NCBI GenBank assembly: GCA_963559605.1
Contig: CAUWLL010000006.1
Span: 1 to 64,000, forward strand
Direction of reading: 5' to 3'
Origin: Dorea_D sp963559605
Lineage (GTDB): Bacteria > Bacillota > Clostridia > Lachnospirales > Lachnospiraceae
DNA length: 64,000 nucleotides
Below, piece by piece: positions 24,785 to 33,635 of the stretch (position 1 is its first letter; each line of letters opens with the position of its first letter). A model generated the notes under the pieces. That model did no database searches, was not told the origin of the DNA, and saw only the letters and a program-made list of their open reading frames with translations. The position numbers and the translations under genes are program-made.

Positions 24785-25975
24785 ATGGCAGAGACGAAAA
24801 GAGATTATTATGAGGTGCTCGGCGTCAGTAAAGACGCTGATGATGCCGCTTTGAAAAAAGCGTATAGAAAGGTTGCAAAAAAATATCATCCGGATGTAAA
24901 TCCGGGAGATGCTGAGGCTGAGAAGAAATTCAAAGAAGCCTCTGAGGCATATGCAATATTGAGCGATCCGGAAAAACGCCGTCAGTACGACCAGTTTGGT
25001 CACGCGGCATTTGAAGGCGGAGCCGGAGGCGCCGGAGGATTCGGCGGGTTTGATTTTAACGGCGCTGATTTCAGTGATATTTTCGGTGATATTTTCGGCG
25101 ATCTGTTCGGTGGCGGCAGAAGAGGCGGACGTGCAAGCCAAGGGCCGATGAAAGGTATGAATATAAGAAAAAGTGTCAGGATCACATTTGAAGAGGCAGT
25201 GTTCGGATGTGAGAAAGAACTGGATGTAGTACTAAAGGATCCATGTACGACTTGTAATGGTACGGGCGCAAAGGCAGGTACTTCTCCGGAAACCTGTCCG
25301 AAATGTGGCGGAAAAGGTCAGGTTGTCTATACACAACAGTCTTTCTTTGGAACGGTTCAAAATGTACAGACTTGTCCGGACTGTCATGGAACCGGTAAAA
25401 TTGTCCGTGAGAAATGTTCGGATTGCGGTGGTACAGGTTATGTTTCCAGCCGTAAGAAGATTGCCGTTACGATTCCGGCAGGTATCGATAATGGCCAGAG
25501 TGTACGTATCCGTGAAAAAGGAGAGCCGGGTGTGAACGGCGGTCCAAGGGGCGATCTGTTGGTAGAAGTTGTTGTATCCAGACATCCGATTTTTCAGCGT
25601 CAGGATATGCATATCTTCTCTACAGTTCCGATTTCATTTGCACAGGCGGCGCTTGGAGCTGATATTAAGATTAAGACGGTAGACGGAGACGTTATTTATA
25701 ATGTGAAACCGGGTACGAAGACAGATACAAAAGTACGCCTGAAAGGAAAGGGTGTACCGTCTGTCCGTAATTCACAGGTGCGTGGTGACCACTATGTAAC
25801 TCTGGTCATCCAGACACCGGAGAAATTAAGCCATGAGGCGAAAGAAGCTCTTCGAAAGTTTGATGAGCTTTCCGGAAATACATTGCATGCGGCCGGCACA
25901 GGTGAGGATTCCGGCAATAAGGGCAAGAAGAAAAAAGGTTTTATGGATAAGATGAAAGAAGCCTTTGAAGATTAA
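24785..25975 (+). CDS. dnaJ: Chaperone DnaJ (Hsp40, type I)
   Basis: A 396-residue DnaJ with all domains in order: J domain with HPD (KKYHPDVNPGD) within the first 70 residues, a Gly/Phe-rich region (about 75-120), four zinc-finger repeats (CTTCNGTGAK, CPKCGGKGQV, CPDCHGTGKI, CSDCGGTGYV), and the C-terminal substrate-binding domains. It delivers substrates to DnaK and stimulates its ATPase. AAGGAGAAG precedes the ATG. A bidirectional terminator ends the operon. Confidence 0.98.
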   Translation: MAETKRDYYEVLGVSKDADDAALKKAYRKVAKKYHPDVNPGDAEAEKKFKEASEAYAILSDPEKRRQYDQFGHAAFEGGAGGAGGFGGFDFNGADFSDIFGDIFGDLFGGGRRGGRASQGPMKGMNIRKSVRITFEEAVFGCEKELDVVLKDPCTTCNGTGAKAGTSPETCPKCGGKGQVVYTQQSFFGTVQNVQTCPDCHGTGKIVREKCSDCGGTGYVSSRKKIAVTIPAGIDNGQSVRIREKGEPGVNGGPRGDLLVEVVVSRHPIFQRQDMHIFSTVPISFAQAALGADIKIKTVDGDVIYNVKPGTKTDTKVRLKGKGVPSVRNSQVRGDHYVTLVIQTPEKLSHEAKEALRKFDELSGNTLHAAGTGEDSGNKGKKKKGFMDKMKEAFED

Positions 25976-25988
25976 GAGAGAAACACAA

Positions 25989-26028
25989 AAATGCAGCACA
26001 TAGGGAGAGCCTGTGTGCTGCATTTTTT
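25989..26028. terminator. Terminator of the heat-shock operon, usable from both sides
   Basis: Arms 25989-26004 and 26010-26025 pair along 16 positions with one wobble around GAGAG, followed by T residues. Read on the minus strand it also ends in a T run, so it can serve the converging ABC exporter operon. Confidence 0.9.
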
Positions 26029-26069
26029 CGGGTGCGCCCGGCGGCGCGTGTTTCTTAAAAATATAGGTA

Positions 26070-27230
26070 TTATCTTGCTGCCGTTGTTCTTGTTTTGCGA
26101 ATCACCATAGCGATCGTCAGAAAAGATAGGGCAAAAAGAATCTGTATTCCATAGCCTTGCCATAGTTTGGCTGTCTGGGAAGAAGAAAGCGTGTGATTTT
26201 CTGCCAGTAAGCGGTTGACGATCTCATACCAGTAAACCGGGAGAAATTGTGCCAGAGTCTTGATCCCTTTTCCAAGAATGCTTATAGGGACGAATACGCC
26301 ACAGAGGAACGACATTCCGAGAGTGACTACATTTATGACTCCGTTGATGATTTCTTCCTTTAAAGGGAAGGAACTTATGAAAAACGCAATAGATAACGAT
26401 ACAAGCGTCATCAGAAAACTATTTAACAAGTAATAAGGCAGATGTGGATCTGCTAGCAAAGCCTCCCGATAAAGAGCGAAAGGTATGACGGTACAGATGA
26501 TCCAAATGCCAAGTCCGATGACGATATGCCCCAAAACAAGCTGGAAATTCAAACTCCGGGAGGAGATACAGGAGCAGAGGATCCGCTTTTTTACATCTGC
26601 ATTTTCGAAAGAAAGCATAATATAGCTTAAAATATAACAGAGGATCGACAATATAATATAGGGCATATATTGAAACATAAATGCGTGTTCTGCCATATTT
26701 CCGCCGTGTCCGGTCTTATCGATCAACGTTACCTTGGGCAAAACAGCCACAGAACCCGATATATATTCCAGAGCTTCTGAAATCGAGAACCCTCCGGCAG
26801 TCATGGTCCGTATATTATTTAAAAAGGTATTGATCTGCTGATCTACATAGTAGCCGGATGTACTTCCCGGCACTTTTGTTATGGGCAGTTTTTCGTTTCC
26901 TTCCAGACATTTCTTTTCGAAGTTTTCGGGGATCGTTACTACGTAGTAAATGTCCCGGTAGAAGAGTTTGTCCTGCAAAAGGGACGTGTCGTCTGCCATT
27001 TTTTTAATATTGTGAAAGGCACCCAGGTAGTTCGTAAGACCTTTGGCAAGTGTTTTTCCGTCCCGGTCAATGACGGCAATATTCAGGCATTCTGCTTCAA
27101 AACCGCTCATGTCAGACGGTCGCTGGGTTTTCTGGACGAAAATGCTGATGGTGAGGAATATGGCAATATACAGAAACACCATTTCCAGATTTCGTTTTGT
27201 GATCGTTAAAAATCCTTTAAATACTGTCAT
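26070..27230 (-). CDS. ABC-2 type exporter permease, LnrN-like
   Basis: A 386-residue ABC-2 membrane subunit: one N-terminal helix (VFLYIAIFLTISIFVQ), a large extracytoplasmic domain (about 40-200), then five or six helices including YMPYIILSILCYILSYIMLSF and VVTLGMSFLCGVFVPISILG. This layout is that of drug exporters of the LnrMN/YhgE class. GGAGGGAA lies 5 bases before the start. The start overlaps the upstream permease gene by 14 bases, so translation is coupled. Both permeases and the ATPase form one operon. Confidence 0.85.
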   Translation of the reverse strand: MTVFKGFLTITKRNLEMVFLYIAIFLTISIFVQKTQRPSDMSGFEAECLNIAVIDRDGKTLAKGLTNYLGAFHNIKKMADDTSLLQDKLFYRDIYYVVTIPENFEKKCLEGNEKLPITKVPGSTSGYYVDQQINTFLNNIRTMTAGGFSISEALEYISGSVAVLPKVTLIDKTGHGGNMAEHAFMFQYMPYIILSILCYILSYIMLSFENADVKKRILCSCISSRSLNFQLVLGHIVIGLGIWIICTVIPFALYREALLADPHLPYYLLNSFLMTLVSLSIAFFISSFPLKEEIINGVINVVTLGMSFLCGVFVPISILGKGIKTLAQFLPVYWYEIVNRLLAENHTLSSSQTAKLWQGYGIQILFALSFLTIAMVIRKTRTTAAR

Positions 27231-28383
27231 AACGTTCCCTCCTTACACGGATAAATGCCGTGCTCAGAAATAATATACTCATAGCTGCCAGTATCCATAT
27301 ACATCTGGCGAAACGTTCCATATCGTTATATACAGCCATACAGTAGTAAGCATCGCTGAGAACAGCAGCCGGGTTAATACGGTTGATAAGCGGCGCATGT
27401 TGTTCTATGATGTTTTTCGTATCCGCGGACATCAGTCCCGCAAGATAGCCGGGGATCAGTGTGATTGCCACAGATAGTCCAAATTTGGCATTGAAGGACA
27501 GCTTTGAGAGAGAGCCAAAAGCAAGTCCCATGGTTACGCCGATGACACTTCCCATAAGGTTTACAAGGAGAAGGGCACCATAGTTGTTTCCAAGGTCGAT
27601 GCCAAGTACTTTTCCGATGTAGATGGTGAGAATCATAATATTTATAAAATGAATTACCACGAGTACAAGCATATCGACGAGAATAAGCGTCAGTTTGTGG
27701 GTGGGTGAAACGCTTCTTCTTGCGCCTAGGGCAGTAAGATTTGCCTGACTGTCAAGACTTGCCCGGACTCCGAGGTAGATGCCGGAAAGACAGGCATAGG
27801 CGATAAGGGCAAAGAAATACTGTACCGTTGGATTTAAAGTATTACCGCCTAGAGAGACTTCATGGATCATTTGCCTGTAGCTGCCGATGCTTTCCATTGC
27901 GGCAGGAAGGTTTTCCGGATGTGTTTCGGCAATTTTCTTGAGTATAGCGGCATTCCGGTTATAAGTATCTAAAAAAGCGGTCAAAATACTTTCGTTTAAT
28001 CCGTTCTTTCCAACTGTGAGGGAAGGCGTTTTCCCTGTATAGTAAATGCCTGAAATTTTACCTTCGTTTAACATTTGCAGAGCATTTTCTTCAGAAGAAG
28101 CGGGCAGGATGTCCAGTGTGTCGCCGTCCATGGACTGCAGGAAGGAAAGAAAGGGATCAGACGGATCATTTAAAGATTTTTCCTGCTGCCCGGTTTTGGC
28201 AGCGCTGTCTGTCACGCATACTTTTATCATGTCTAATTCCGGTTCTCCGGTGGTGGGAAGTCCCGTGTTTCCGAAGCTGAAATAAAAGAGTGTGGCAAGG
28301 ATCAGAGGGAAGGTCAACGCCCAGAACATCATGGGAAGTTCCCGTGTGATCTGCAGAAATCGGTATCGGAATAAAAATAACAT
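27217..28383 (-). CDS. ABC-2 type exporter permease, LnrM-like
   Basis: A 388-residue permease with the same layout as its downstream partner: an N-terminal helix (MMFWALTFPLILATLFYFSFG), an external domain to about residue 195, and C-terminal helices including YFFALIAYACLSGIYLGVRASL and LTLILVDMLVLVVIHFINIMILTIYIG. It lies 11 bases after the ATPase gene and would form a heterodimeric channel with the next permease. In B. subtilis LnrLMN this arrangement exports polyene linearmycins; the substrate here is unknown. Confidence 0.85.
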   Translation of the reverse strand: MLFLFRYRFLQITRELPMMFWALTFPLILATLFYFSFGNTGLPTTGEPELDMIKVCVTDSAAKTGQQEKSLNDPSDPFLSFLQSMDGDTLDILPASSEENALQMLNEGKISGIYYTGKTPSLTVGKNGLNESILTAFLDTYNRNAAILKKIAETHPENLPAAMESIGSYRQMIHEVSLGGNTLNPTVQYFFALIAYACLSGIYLGVRASLDSQANLTALGARRSVSPTHKLTLILVDMLVLVVIHFINIMILTIYIGKVLGIDLGNNYGALLLVNLMGSVIGVTMGLAFGSLSKLSFNAKFGLSVAITLIPGYLAGLMSADTKNIIEQHAPLINRINPAAVLSDAYYCMAVYNDMERFARCIWILAAMSILFLSTAFIRVRRERYDSI

Positions 28384-28394
28384 AAAACAGCCTC

Positions 28395-29324
28395 CTAATC
28401 TCGTAATTCTTTCCCGGTAATCTCAAGAAACACATCGTTTAGAGTGGGAAGTTCAGAAAATACACGCCCAAAAGAGACGTTTTGCTCTGTGAGGAACGTT
28501 AAGATTCGTACCAGATTGTGTTTGGCACCGCTTAGACGGATTTTTAATACTTGTTCCTCATACTGAACGTCAAAGACATGGGGGAGGGTGTGAAGTCTGG
28601 CAAGTAATGCATCGTCTGCGGCGATAGCTTCAATGGTGACGGTCTCTCCGGTTTTTATCATATTTTTCAGTTCTTCGGTAGTGCCGGTTGCCAGTACCTG
28701 TCCATGATCGATAATGGCGATCCGGGAACAAATCTGTTCCACCTCTTCCATGTAATGGGAGGTGTAGATGATGGTAGAACCTTGACGGTTCAATTCTAAA
28801 ATACCTTCCAGTATTTTATTACGGCTTTGAGGATCTACGGCAACCGTCGGCTCATCCAGAATGATCAGTTTGGGTTTGTGTACAATACCGCAGGCAATGT
28901 TCAGCCTGCGAAGAAGTCCGCCGGACAGTTTTTTGGGACGGATTTTCCGATAGTCCTCAAGGTCTGTAAAACGAATGGCATCTTCCACCAGTTCTTTGCG
29001 TTTTCTTTTATCCTTGATATACAATCCGCAGAAATAATCAATATTTTCCCAGACAGACATTTGATCGAAAACAGCTACATTTTGCATAACGACACCAATA
29101 TCCTTTTTAATATGATAGCTGTCGGGATGCATCTCTTTTCCAAAGACAGTAATCTTACCTTTGTCATATTTCAGCAGAGAAAGAAGACATCCGATGGCAG
29201 TAGTTTTGCCAGAGCCATTTGGACCAAGAAGTCCGAATATTTCCCCTTCTTTAATATCCAAGTTTAAATGGTCCAAAGCTACAAGGGAACCATAACGCTT
29301 GACAAGATTTTCAATGTGGATCAT
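28395..29324 (-). CDS. ABC transporter ATP-binding protein, LnrL-like
   Basis: A 309-residue ATPase. Walker A GLLGPNGSGKTTAIG near residue 33, Q-loop VMQNVAVFDQ, signature KKLSGGLLRRL, Walker B LIILDEPTVAVDPQ and switch His in YTSHYMEEVEQIC are intact. A C-terminal extension of about 85 residues after the core (TIEAIAADDALLARL...) is usual in drug-exporter ATPases. It leads an operon with two ABC-2 permeases and is divergent from a histidine kinase/response regulator pair, the set found in LnrJKLMN-type antimicrobial resistance systems. Confidence 0.9.
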   Translation of the reverse strand: MIHIENLVKRYGSLVALDHLNLDIKEGEIFGLLGPNGSGKTTAIGCLLSLLKYDKGKITVFGKEMHPDSYHIKKDIGVVMQNVAVFDQMSVWENIDYFCGLYIKDKRKRKELVEDAIRFTDLEDYRKIRPKKLSGGLLRRLNIACGIVHKPKLIILDEPTVAVDPQSRNKILEGILELNRQGSTIIYTSHYMEEVEQICSRIAIIDHGQVLATGTTEELKNMIKTGETVTIEAIAADDALLARLHTLPHVFDVQYEEQVLKIRLSGAKHNLVRILTFLTEQNVSFGRVFSELPTLNDVFLEITGKELRD

Positions 29325-29353
29325 AAAAACCTTCCTTTCTATATCGTATATGA

Positions 29354-29438
29354 ATTGTGACTTTTGTTACTTGTAGTATAGAATTTCTGCGTTTATAATG
29401 ATAGTGCCACACGTCATAAGACAGTGTGACAAATGTCA
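29354..29438. promoter_or_regulatory. Divergent control region between the exporter operon and the two-component system
   Basis: On the plus strand, TTGTAG (29371-29376), a 17-base spacer and a perfect TATAAT (29394-29399) drive the kinase gene; the weak -35 suggests activation. Just upstream lies an imperfect dyad GTGAC-TTTT-GTTAC (29357-29370), and downstream a perfect one TGACA-AA-TGTCA (29427-29438). Both share the TGAC core and are likely sites for the LuxR-type regulator encoded at 30562. Confidence 0.5.
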
Positions 29439-29481
29439 TGAAATTTTATGTGAGGGGAAAGGGTATGGCGGAGGAGAAACT

Positions 29482-30561
29482 ATGTGTCCGATGATTGAAC
29501 AAGGGATCTTGCTCATATATAGCTTTATCACAATATTGTCAGTTCCAGCAGATACGGCATTTGTGGTATCGTTTCTTGTGAACGTTATCTATGTCTGTGT
29601 GGGGAATATGGAAATTTCACATAGAAGAGCCGGGATTATGACGGCAGTGTATTTAGGTGTCGGTGTTTATTTTCCGAAACTCTTTATATTCGCTCCGGCA
29701 GTACTGTATCATATGCTGGAAAAAGGCTTTGTGAAAACAGGGCTTATTCTCGGCGCTCTGTGTTCCTGTTTTTATATCGGAAGAGAAACGGAAGTATTTG
29801 TATTTTTGTTATTTGGATGTGTATTTGCCTGTGCACTTTCTTATCGGAGCAGGCTGTGTGAAAGTCTTTTCAAAGAGTATCGGAAAATGAGAGATGACAG
29901 TACGGAATTAAATCTGACATTAAAAGAAAAAAATCAGGATCTGTTGCAGAATCAGGACTATGAAATTTATACAGCCACTTTGAAAGAGCGAAACCGTATT
30001 GCAAGGGAGATCCACGATAATGTAGGACATATGCTGTCCAGAGCCATTCTTATGGTGGGAGCCATGAAGGCAGTGAATCAGGAGAAAACTATGGAAGAGC
30101 CATTGGAACAATTAGAAAATACACTTCATACAGCCATGACCAATGTGCGGGAGAGCGTCCATGATCTTCATGATGATTCGGTGGATCTGAAAGAAGCATT
30201 GACAGGACTTGCCAAAGGCAATGCATTTTGTCCGGTACATCTAAGCTATGATATGAGTTATAAGATTCCGCGAGAAGTGAAATATAGTTTTATCGCTATT
30301 GTTAAGGAAGCATTAAATAATATTACAAAACACAGTAACGCCGACAGGGTCAATGTTGTGGTAAGAGAGCATCCGGGACTTTATCAGCTTATTATTGAGG
30401 ATAATGGATGCGGAGAAAAAGAAAGGGATAAACAGGGAGAAAAAGGAATCGGTATCCGAAATATGAAAGACCGTGTGTCAGCGCTTGGCGGACGACTTCA
30501 GATTACTGCGGGGAAAGGATTCCGTATACATATTACAGTGCCGAAGAAGGGAGAATATTAA
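29482..30561 (+). CDS. Sensor histidine kinase, NarL/DesK-type (HisKA_3)
   Basis: A kinase of 359 residues from the ATG at 29482, 7 bases after GGAGGAG; the longer frame has no site. The N-terminal 125 residues hold about five hydrophobic helices with little external loop, an intramembrane-sensing layout. A short coiled coil leads to the phosphoacceptor ERNRIAREIHDNVGHMLSRAI (His near 176), and the ATPase domain has KEALNNITKHSNADRV, IIEDNGCG and GIGIRNMKDRV. It overlaps nothing; the response regulator starts at the next base after its stop. Confidence 0.9.
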   Translation: MCPMIEQGILLIYSFITILSVPADTAFVVSFLVNVIYVCVGNMEISHRRAGIMTAVYLGVGVYFPKLFIFAPAVLYHMLEKGFVKTGLILGALCSCFYIGRETEVFVFLLFGCVFACALSYRSRLCESLFKEYRKMRDDSTELNLTLKEKNQDLLQNQDYEIYTATLKERNRIAREIHDNVGHMLSRAILMVGAMKAVNQEKTMEEPLEQLENTLHTAMTNVRESVHDLHDDSVDLKEALTGLAKGNAFCPVHLSYDMSYKIPREVKYSFIAIVKEALNNITKHSNADRVNVVVREHPGLYQLIIEDNGCGEKERDKQGEKGIGIRNMKDRVSALGGRLQITAGKGFRIHITVPKKGEY

Positions 30562-31182
30562 ATGAGAGTTTTGATCGTAGATGATGATGCATTTGTGGCG
30601 GGGGCGTTAAAAACCATATTAGAAGCGGATGGGGAAGTTGCAGTTACAGGTATGGGAAGCGACGGACAAGACGCGGTGGCACTGTATCAAAGTCACAAAC
30701 CGGACGTACTTCTTATGGATATACGGATGAAGAAAATGAGCGGATTAGAGGCTGCGGAGCAGATTTTAAGCCGGGATCCAGAGGCGAAGATTCTGCTTCT
30801 TACTACATTTTCAGATGATGAATATATTGTGAAAGCGTTAAAATATGGTGTGAAAGGGTATCTTTTAAAACAGGATTATCAAAGTATCCTGCCTGCCCTT
30901 CATGCGGTGTACTCCGGACAAAGTGTATTTGGAACAGAAATCACGGCAAAACTTCCAGAATTATTGAAAGAAAAGAAGCGATTTGCGTGGTCTGAGTATG
31001 ACATCGGAGAAAAAGAATTGCAGATCATTTCCCTTGTTGCAGAAGGGTTTAATAACAAAGAAATTGCCGAAAAACTATATTTGAGCGAAGGGACTGTGAG
31101 GAATTATATGAGTCAGATATTGGAGAAAATGGGACTTAGAGACAGGACACAGCTGGCAGTGTACTATCTGAATGTAAAGTAG
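30562..31182 (+). CDS. LuxR/NarL-family response regulator
   Basis: A 206-residue regulator. The receiver domain has the acidic pair DDD near the N-terminus, phosphoacceptor Asp in PDVLLMDIRMKK near residue 54, and Lys in GVKGYLLKQDY. The C-terminal LuxR helix-turn-helix is IGEKELQIISLVAEGFNNKEIAEKLYLSEGTVRNYMSQILEKMGL. It abuts the kinase gene. It probably binds the TGAC dyads in the divergent region and controls the adjacent exporter operon. Confidence 0.92.
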   Translation: MRVLIVDDDAFVAGALKTILEADGEVAVTGMGSDGQDAVALYQSHKPDVLLMDIRMKKMSGLEAAEQILSRDPEAKILLLTTFSDDEYIVKALKYGVKGYLLKQDYQSILPALHAVYSGQSVFGTEITAKLPELLKEKKRFAWSEYDIGEKELQIISLVAEGFNNKEIAEKLYLSEGTVRNYMSQILEKMGLRDRTQLAVYYLNVK

Positions 31183-31206
31183 AGTAAAGTAAAGAGGGGG
31201 AATCCT

Positions 31207-31905
31207 ATGTACCACATTTTAATTGTAGAAGATGACCGGGCATTAAATTCTGGAATTGCACTGGCATTAAAAAATCCGAATGACACATTTATCCAGTGCT
31301 TTAGCATCACAGAGGCGAAGGAGGCGTGGCAGAAAGAACATATTGATTTTATTATTTTAGATGTTAATCTGCCGGATGGAAGCGGTTATGATTTTCTGAA
31401 GCTGGTGCGGCAGGATTCCGATATTCCCATTTTAATGTTGACGGCAAATGATCTGGAAATGGACGAGGTGACAGGGCTGTCTCTCGGTGCAGACGATTAT
31501 ATGACGAAACCTTTTAGCCTTGCAGTTCTTCGCGCGCGGATAGAGGCGCTGAAAAGACGGGCGGAAAAAGAAGCAAAGAAAGCCCGGGACATTTATGAAA
31601 TGGATGAATTTGTATTTGATTACGGGAAACTGTCCTTTACCTGCCGGGGTGAGGAGATGACACTCAGCCGTAATGAACAGAAGCTATTAAAGTTATTTCT
31701 GGAAAATCAGGGGCAGGTGCTTACAAGAGAGCTTCTGGTAGACAGACTGTGGACGGACGGCGCAGAGTATGTAGATGAAAATGCTTTGTCGGTCACTGTA
31801 AACAGACTGCGTAAGAAGCTTGAGACGGCAAATAAGGATACCGAATATATCCAGACAGTGTACGGACTTGGATATATATGGAAAAAAGAAGTCGAAAACA
31901 AGTAG
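31207..31905 (+). CDS. OmpR-family response regulator
   Basis: A 232-residue regulator with receiver and winged-helix domains. The phosphoacceptor is in IDFIILDVNLPDGSG near residue 52, and the conserved Lys is in GADDYMTKPFSLAVL. The C-terminal domain ends YVDENALSVTVNRLRKKLETANKDTEYIQTVYGLGYIWK, the standard OmpR wing. The set regulator-kinase-ATPase-large permease that follows is typical of antimicrobial-peptide sensing loci in Firmicutes. GAGGGGG precedes the ATG. Confidence 0.92.
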   Translation: MYHILIVEDDRALNSGIALALKNPNDTFIQCFSITEAKEAWQKEHIDFIILDVNLPDGSGYDFLKLVRQDSDIPILMLTANDLEMDEVTGLSLGADDYMTKPFSLAVLRARIEALKRRAEKEAKKARDIYEMDEFVFDYGKLSFTCRGEEMTLSRNEQKLLKLFLENQGQVLTRELLVDRLWTDGAEYVDENALSVTVNRLRKKLETANKDTEYIQTVYGLGYIWKKEVENK

Positions 31906-31931
31906 GAGATCAGACGGAGAGGGGTCAACAG

Positions 31932-32819
31932 ATGTTTGGCAGAAAGAAACAATGGGAAAGATTGAATCAGATGCTGGATGATGCCATCAAAGGGGAGTTT
32001 CAGGAGAGTCGTTATGATGAGACGGAGCTTTCGAAACTGGAGTCAAAATGGAAACAATTTCTGGAAAATTCTACGGCAGCCAGAGGGAATATGGAACGAG
32101 AGAAGGAGAATATCAAAAGCTTGATCTCAGATATTTCTCACCAGACAAAAACGCCCATTGCTAATTTGAAATTATATGAAGAACTACTGGAAGAGCGGAT
32201 GATAGAACAGGAACAGGCGGAGGAATTGGAGCTTTTGCTCCAGATTAAGAACCAGACAGAAAAGTTGGAATTTTTGATCCGGTTTCTTACGAAAATGTCC
32301 AGACTTGAAAGTAATATTTTGACAATGCATCCGGTTTCTGAGACGGTAGGCGCACTGCTTGTTTCTGTGCAAAGGGCTATCGAAGGAAAAGCAAAGGAAA
32401 AGGGAATAAAGGTTCGTATAGATTTGCAAGAGGATTTTACACTGCTTTATGATGCAAAGTGGACGGAAGAAGCGCTTTACAATATTGTGGATAATGCGGT
32501 GAAATACAGTCCGGCAAAGTCCGAGATCATAGTCCGTGCGAAAAAGTATGAGATGTACGGAGCTATTTTTGTGAAGGATGAAGGAATGGGAATCCCGGAG
32601 GGAGAGATTCCAAAGATTTTTCAGAGATTTTACAGAAGCGAGACGGTAAGCCGGGCAGAGGGCGTCGGTATTGGATTATATCTCGCCAGAGAGATCATAA
32701 GAAAGCAAAACGGCTATATTAAAGTGAAGTCTGAGGTCGGAAAAGGCAGTGAATTTGCAGTGTTTTTGCCAAGCGGACAGGGGGTCGGAGGGAATCTTAC
32801 AAAACTGTTAGATTCTTGA
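31932..32819 (+). CDS. Histidine kinase lacking membrane segments
   Basis: A 295-residue kinase from the ATG at 31932, which follows GGAGAGGGG; the longer frame overlaps the regulator gene. The His box is SLISDISHQTKTPIANLKLYEELLEE near residue 67; the ATPase domain has YNIVDNAVKYSP, VKDEGMGIPEGEIPKIFQRFYR and GIGLYLAREII. There is no hydrophobic N-terminal segment: the protein begins with a charged helical region. It therefore cannot itself span the membrane and probably takes its signal from the adjacent permease, as Bce-type kinases do. Confidence 0.88.
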   Translation: MFGRKKQWERLNQMLDDAIKGEFQESRYDETELSKLESKWKQFLENSTAARGNMEREKENIKSLISDISHQTKTPIANLKLYEELLEERMIEQEQAEELELLLQIKNQTEKLEFLIRFLTKMSRLESNILTMHPVSETVGALLVSVQRAIEGKAKEKGIKVRIDLQEDFTLLYDAKWTEEALYNIVDNAVKYSPAKSEIIVRAKKYEMYGAIFVKDEGMGIPEGEIPKIFQRFYRSETVSRAEGVGIGLYLAREIIRKQNGYIKVKSEVGKGSEFAVFLPSGQGVGGNLTKLLDS

Positions 32820-32849
32820 AAGAATATAGTAAGATAGATGAAGTAAAGT

Positions 32850-32886
32850 AAGGACAGCAGGAAAGAAATACATTCCCTGTCCTTTT
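32850..32886 (+). terminator. Terminator-like hairpin between the kinase and ABC genes
   Basis: AAGGACAG (32850-32857) pairs with CTGTCCTT (32877-32884) and GGAA with TTCC inside, around a CA bulge; TTTT overlaps the end. It separates the two-component genes from the ABC pair and may limit read-through. Confidence 0.65.
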
Positions 32887-32945
32887 CATATATCAGAGGT
32901 TATTTAGAAGATGAACAGTGTTTACAGGGGGAAAGGAATTAAGAC

Positions 32946-33635
32946 ATGAAAGTATTACAGACCAAGAATTTGAAAAAGTATTACGGAGAAGGGGATACCC
33001 TTGTAAAAGCATTGGATGGAGTAAATATTCAGGTGGAACAGGGAGAGTTTGTTTCTATTGTGGGAACCAGCGGGAGTGGAAAGAGCACGCTGCTTCATAT
33101 GCTGGGCGGATTAGACAGACCGACATCCGGCTCGGTAGTAGTGGGGGGAAAGGATATTTCCAAGCTGACAGACGAGCAGCTTACGATCTTTCGCAGAAGA
33201 AAGATTGGATTTGTATTTCAGAGTTATAATCTGGTACCGGTGCTGAATGTATATGAAAATATTGTGCTTCCTGTGGAGCTGGATGGAAATAAAATTGATA
33301 AAAACTATGTGGAAGATATTATCGAAATTCTGGGACTGGAATCTAAGAAATACAATCTCCCAAGCCAATTGTCGGGCGGACAGCAGCAGAGAGTGGCAAT
33401 TGCAAGAGCGTTGGCGGCAAAGCCCGCCATTATCCTAGCAGACGAGCCGACCGGAAATCTGGATTCTGTTACCAGTCAGGATGTGTTAAGTCTTTTGAAG
33501 GTAACCGGAGAAAGATTTGGGCAGACAGTGGTGATGATCACTCACAACGAAGAAATCGCACAGATGGCAGATCGTCTGGTACGCATTGAGGACGGCAGGA
33601 TCGTGTCTGACAAAGGCGGTGAGTCTCATGCGTAA
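32946..33635 (+). CDS. ABC transporter ATP-binding protein, MacB/LolD/BceA class
   Basis: A 229-residue ATPase. Walker A IVGTSGSGKSTLLHMLGGLDRPTSG near residue 37 is the MacB/LolD-type sequence; FRRRKIGFVFQSYNLVPVLNVYENI holds the Q-loop; LSGGQQQRVAIARAL is the signature; Walker B is ILADEPTGNLDS; MITHNEEIAQMADR has the switch His. It partners the FtsX-type permease that starts 8 bases before its stop. The ribosome site is GGGGGAAAGGAA. Confidence 0.93.
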   Translation: MKVLQTKNLKKYYGEGDTLVKALDGVNIQVEQGEFVSIVGTSGSGKSTLLHMLGGLDRPTSGSVVVGGKDISKLTDEQLTIFRRRKIGFVFQSYNLVPVLNVYENIVLPVELDGNKIDKNYVEDIIEILGLESKKYNLPSQLSGGQQQRVAIARALAAKPAIILADEPTGNLDSVTSQDVLSLLKVTGERFGQTVVMITHNEEIAQMADRLVRIEDGRIVSDKGGESHA

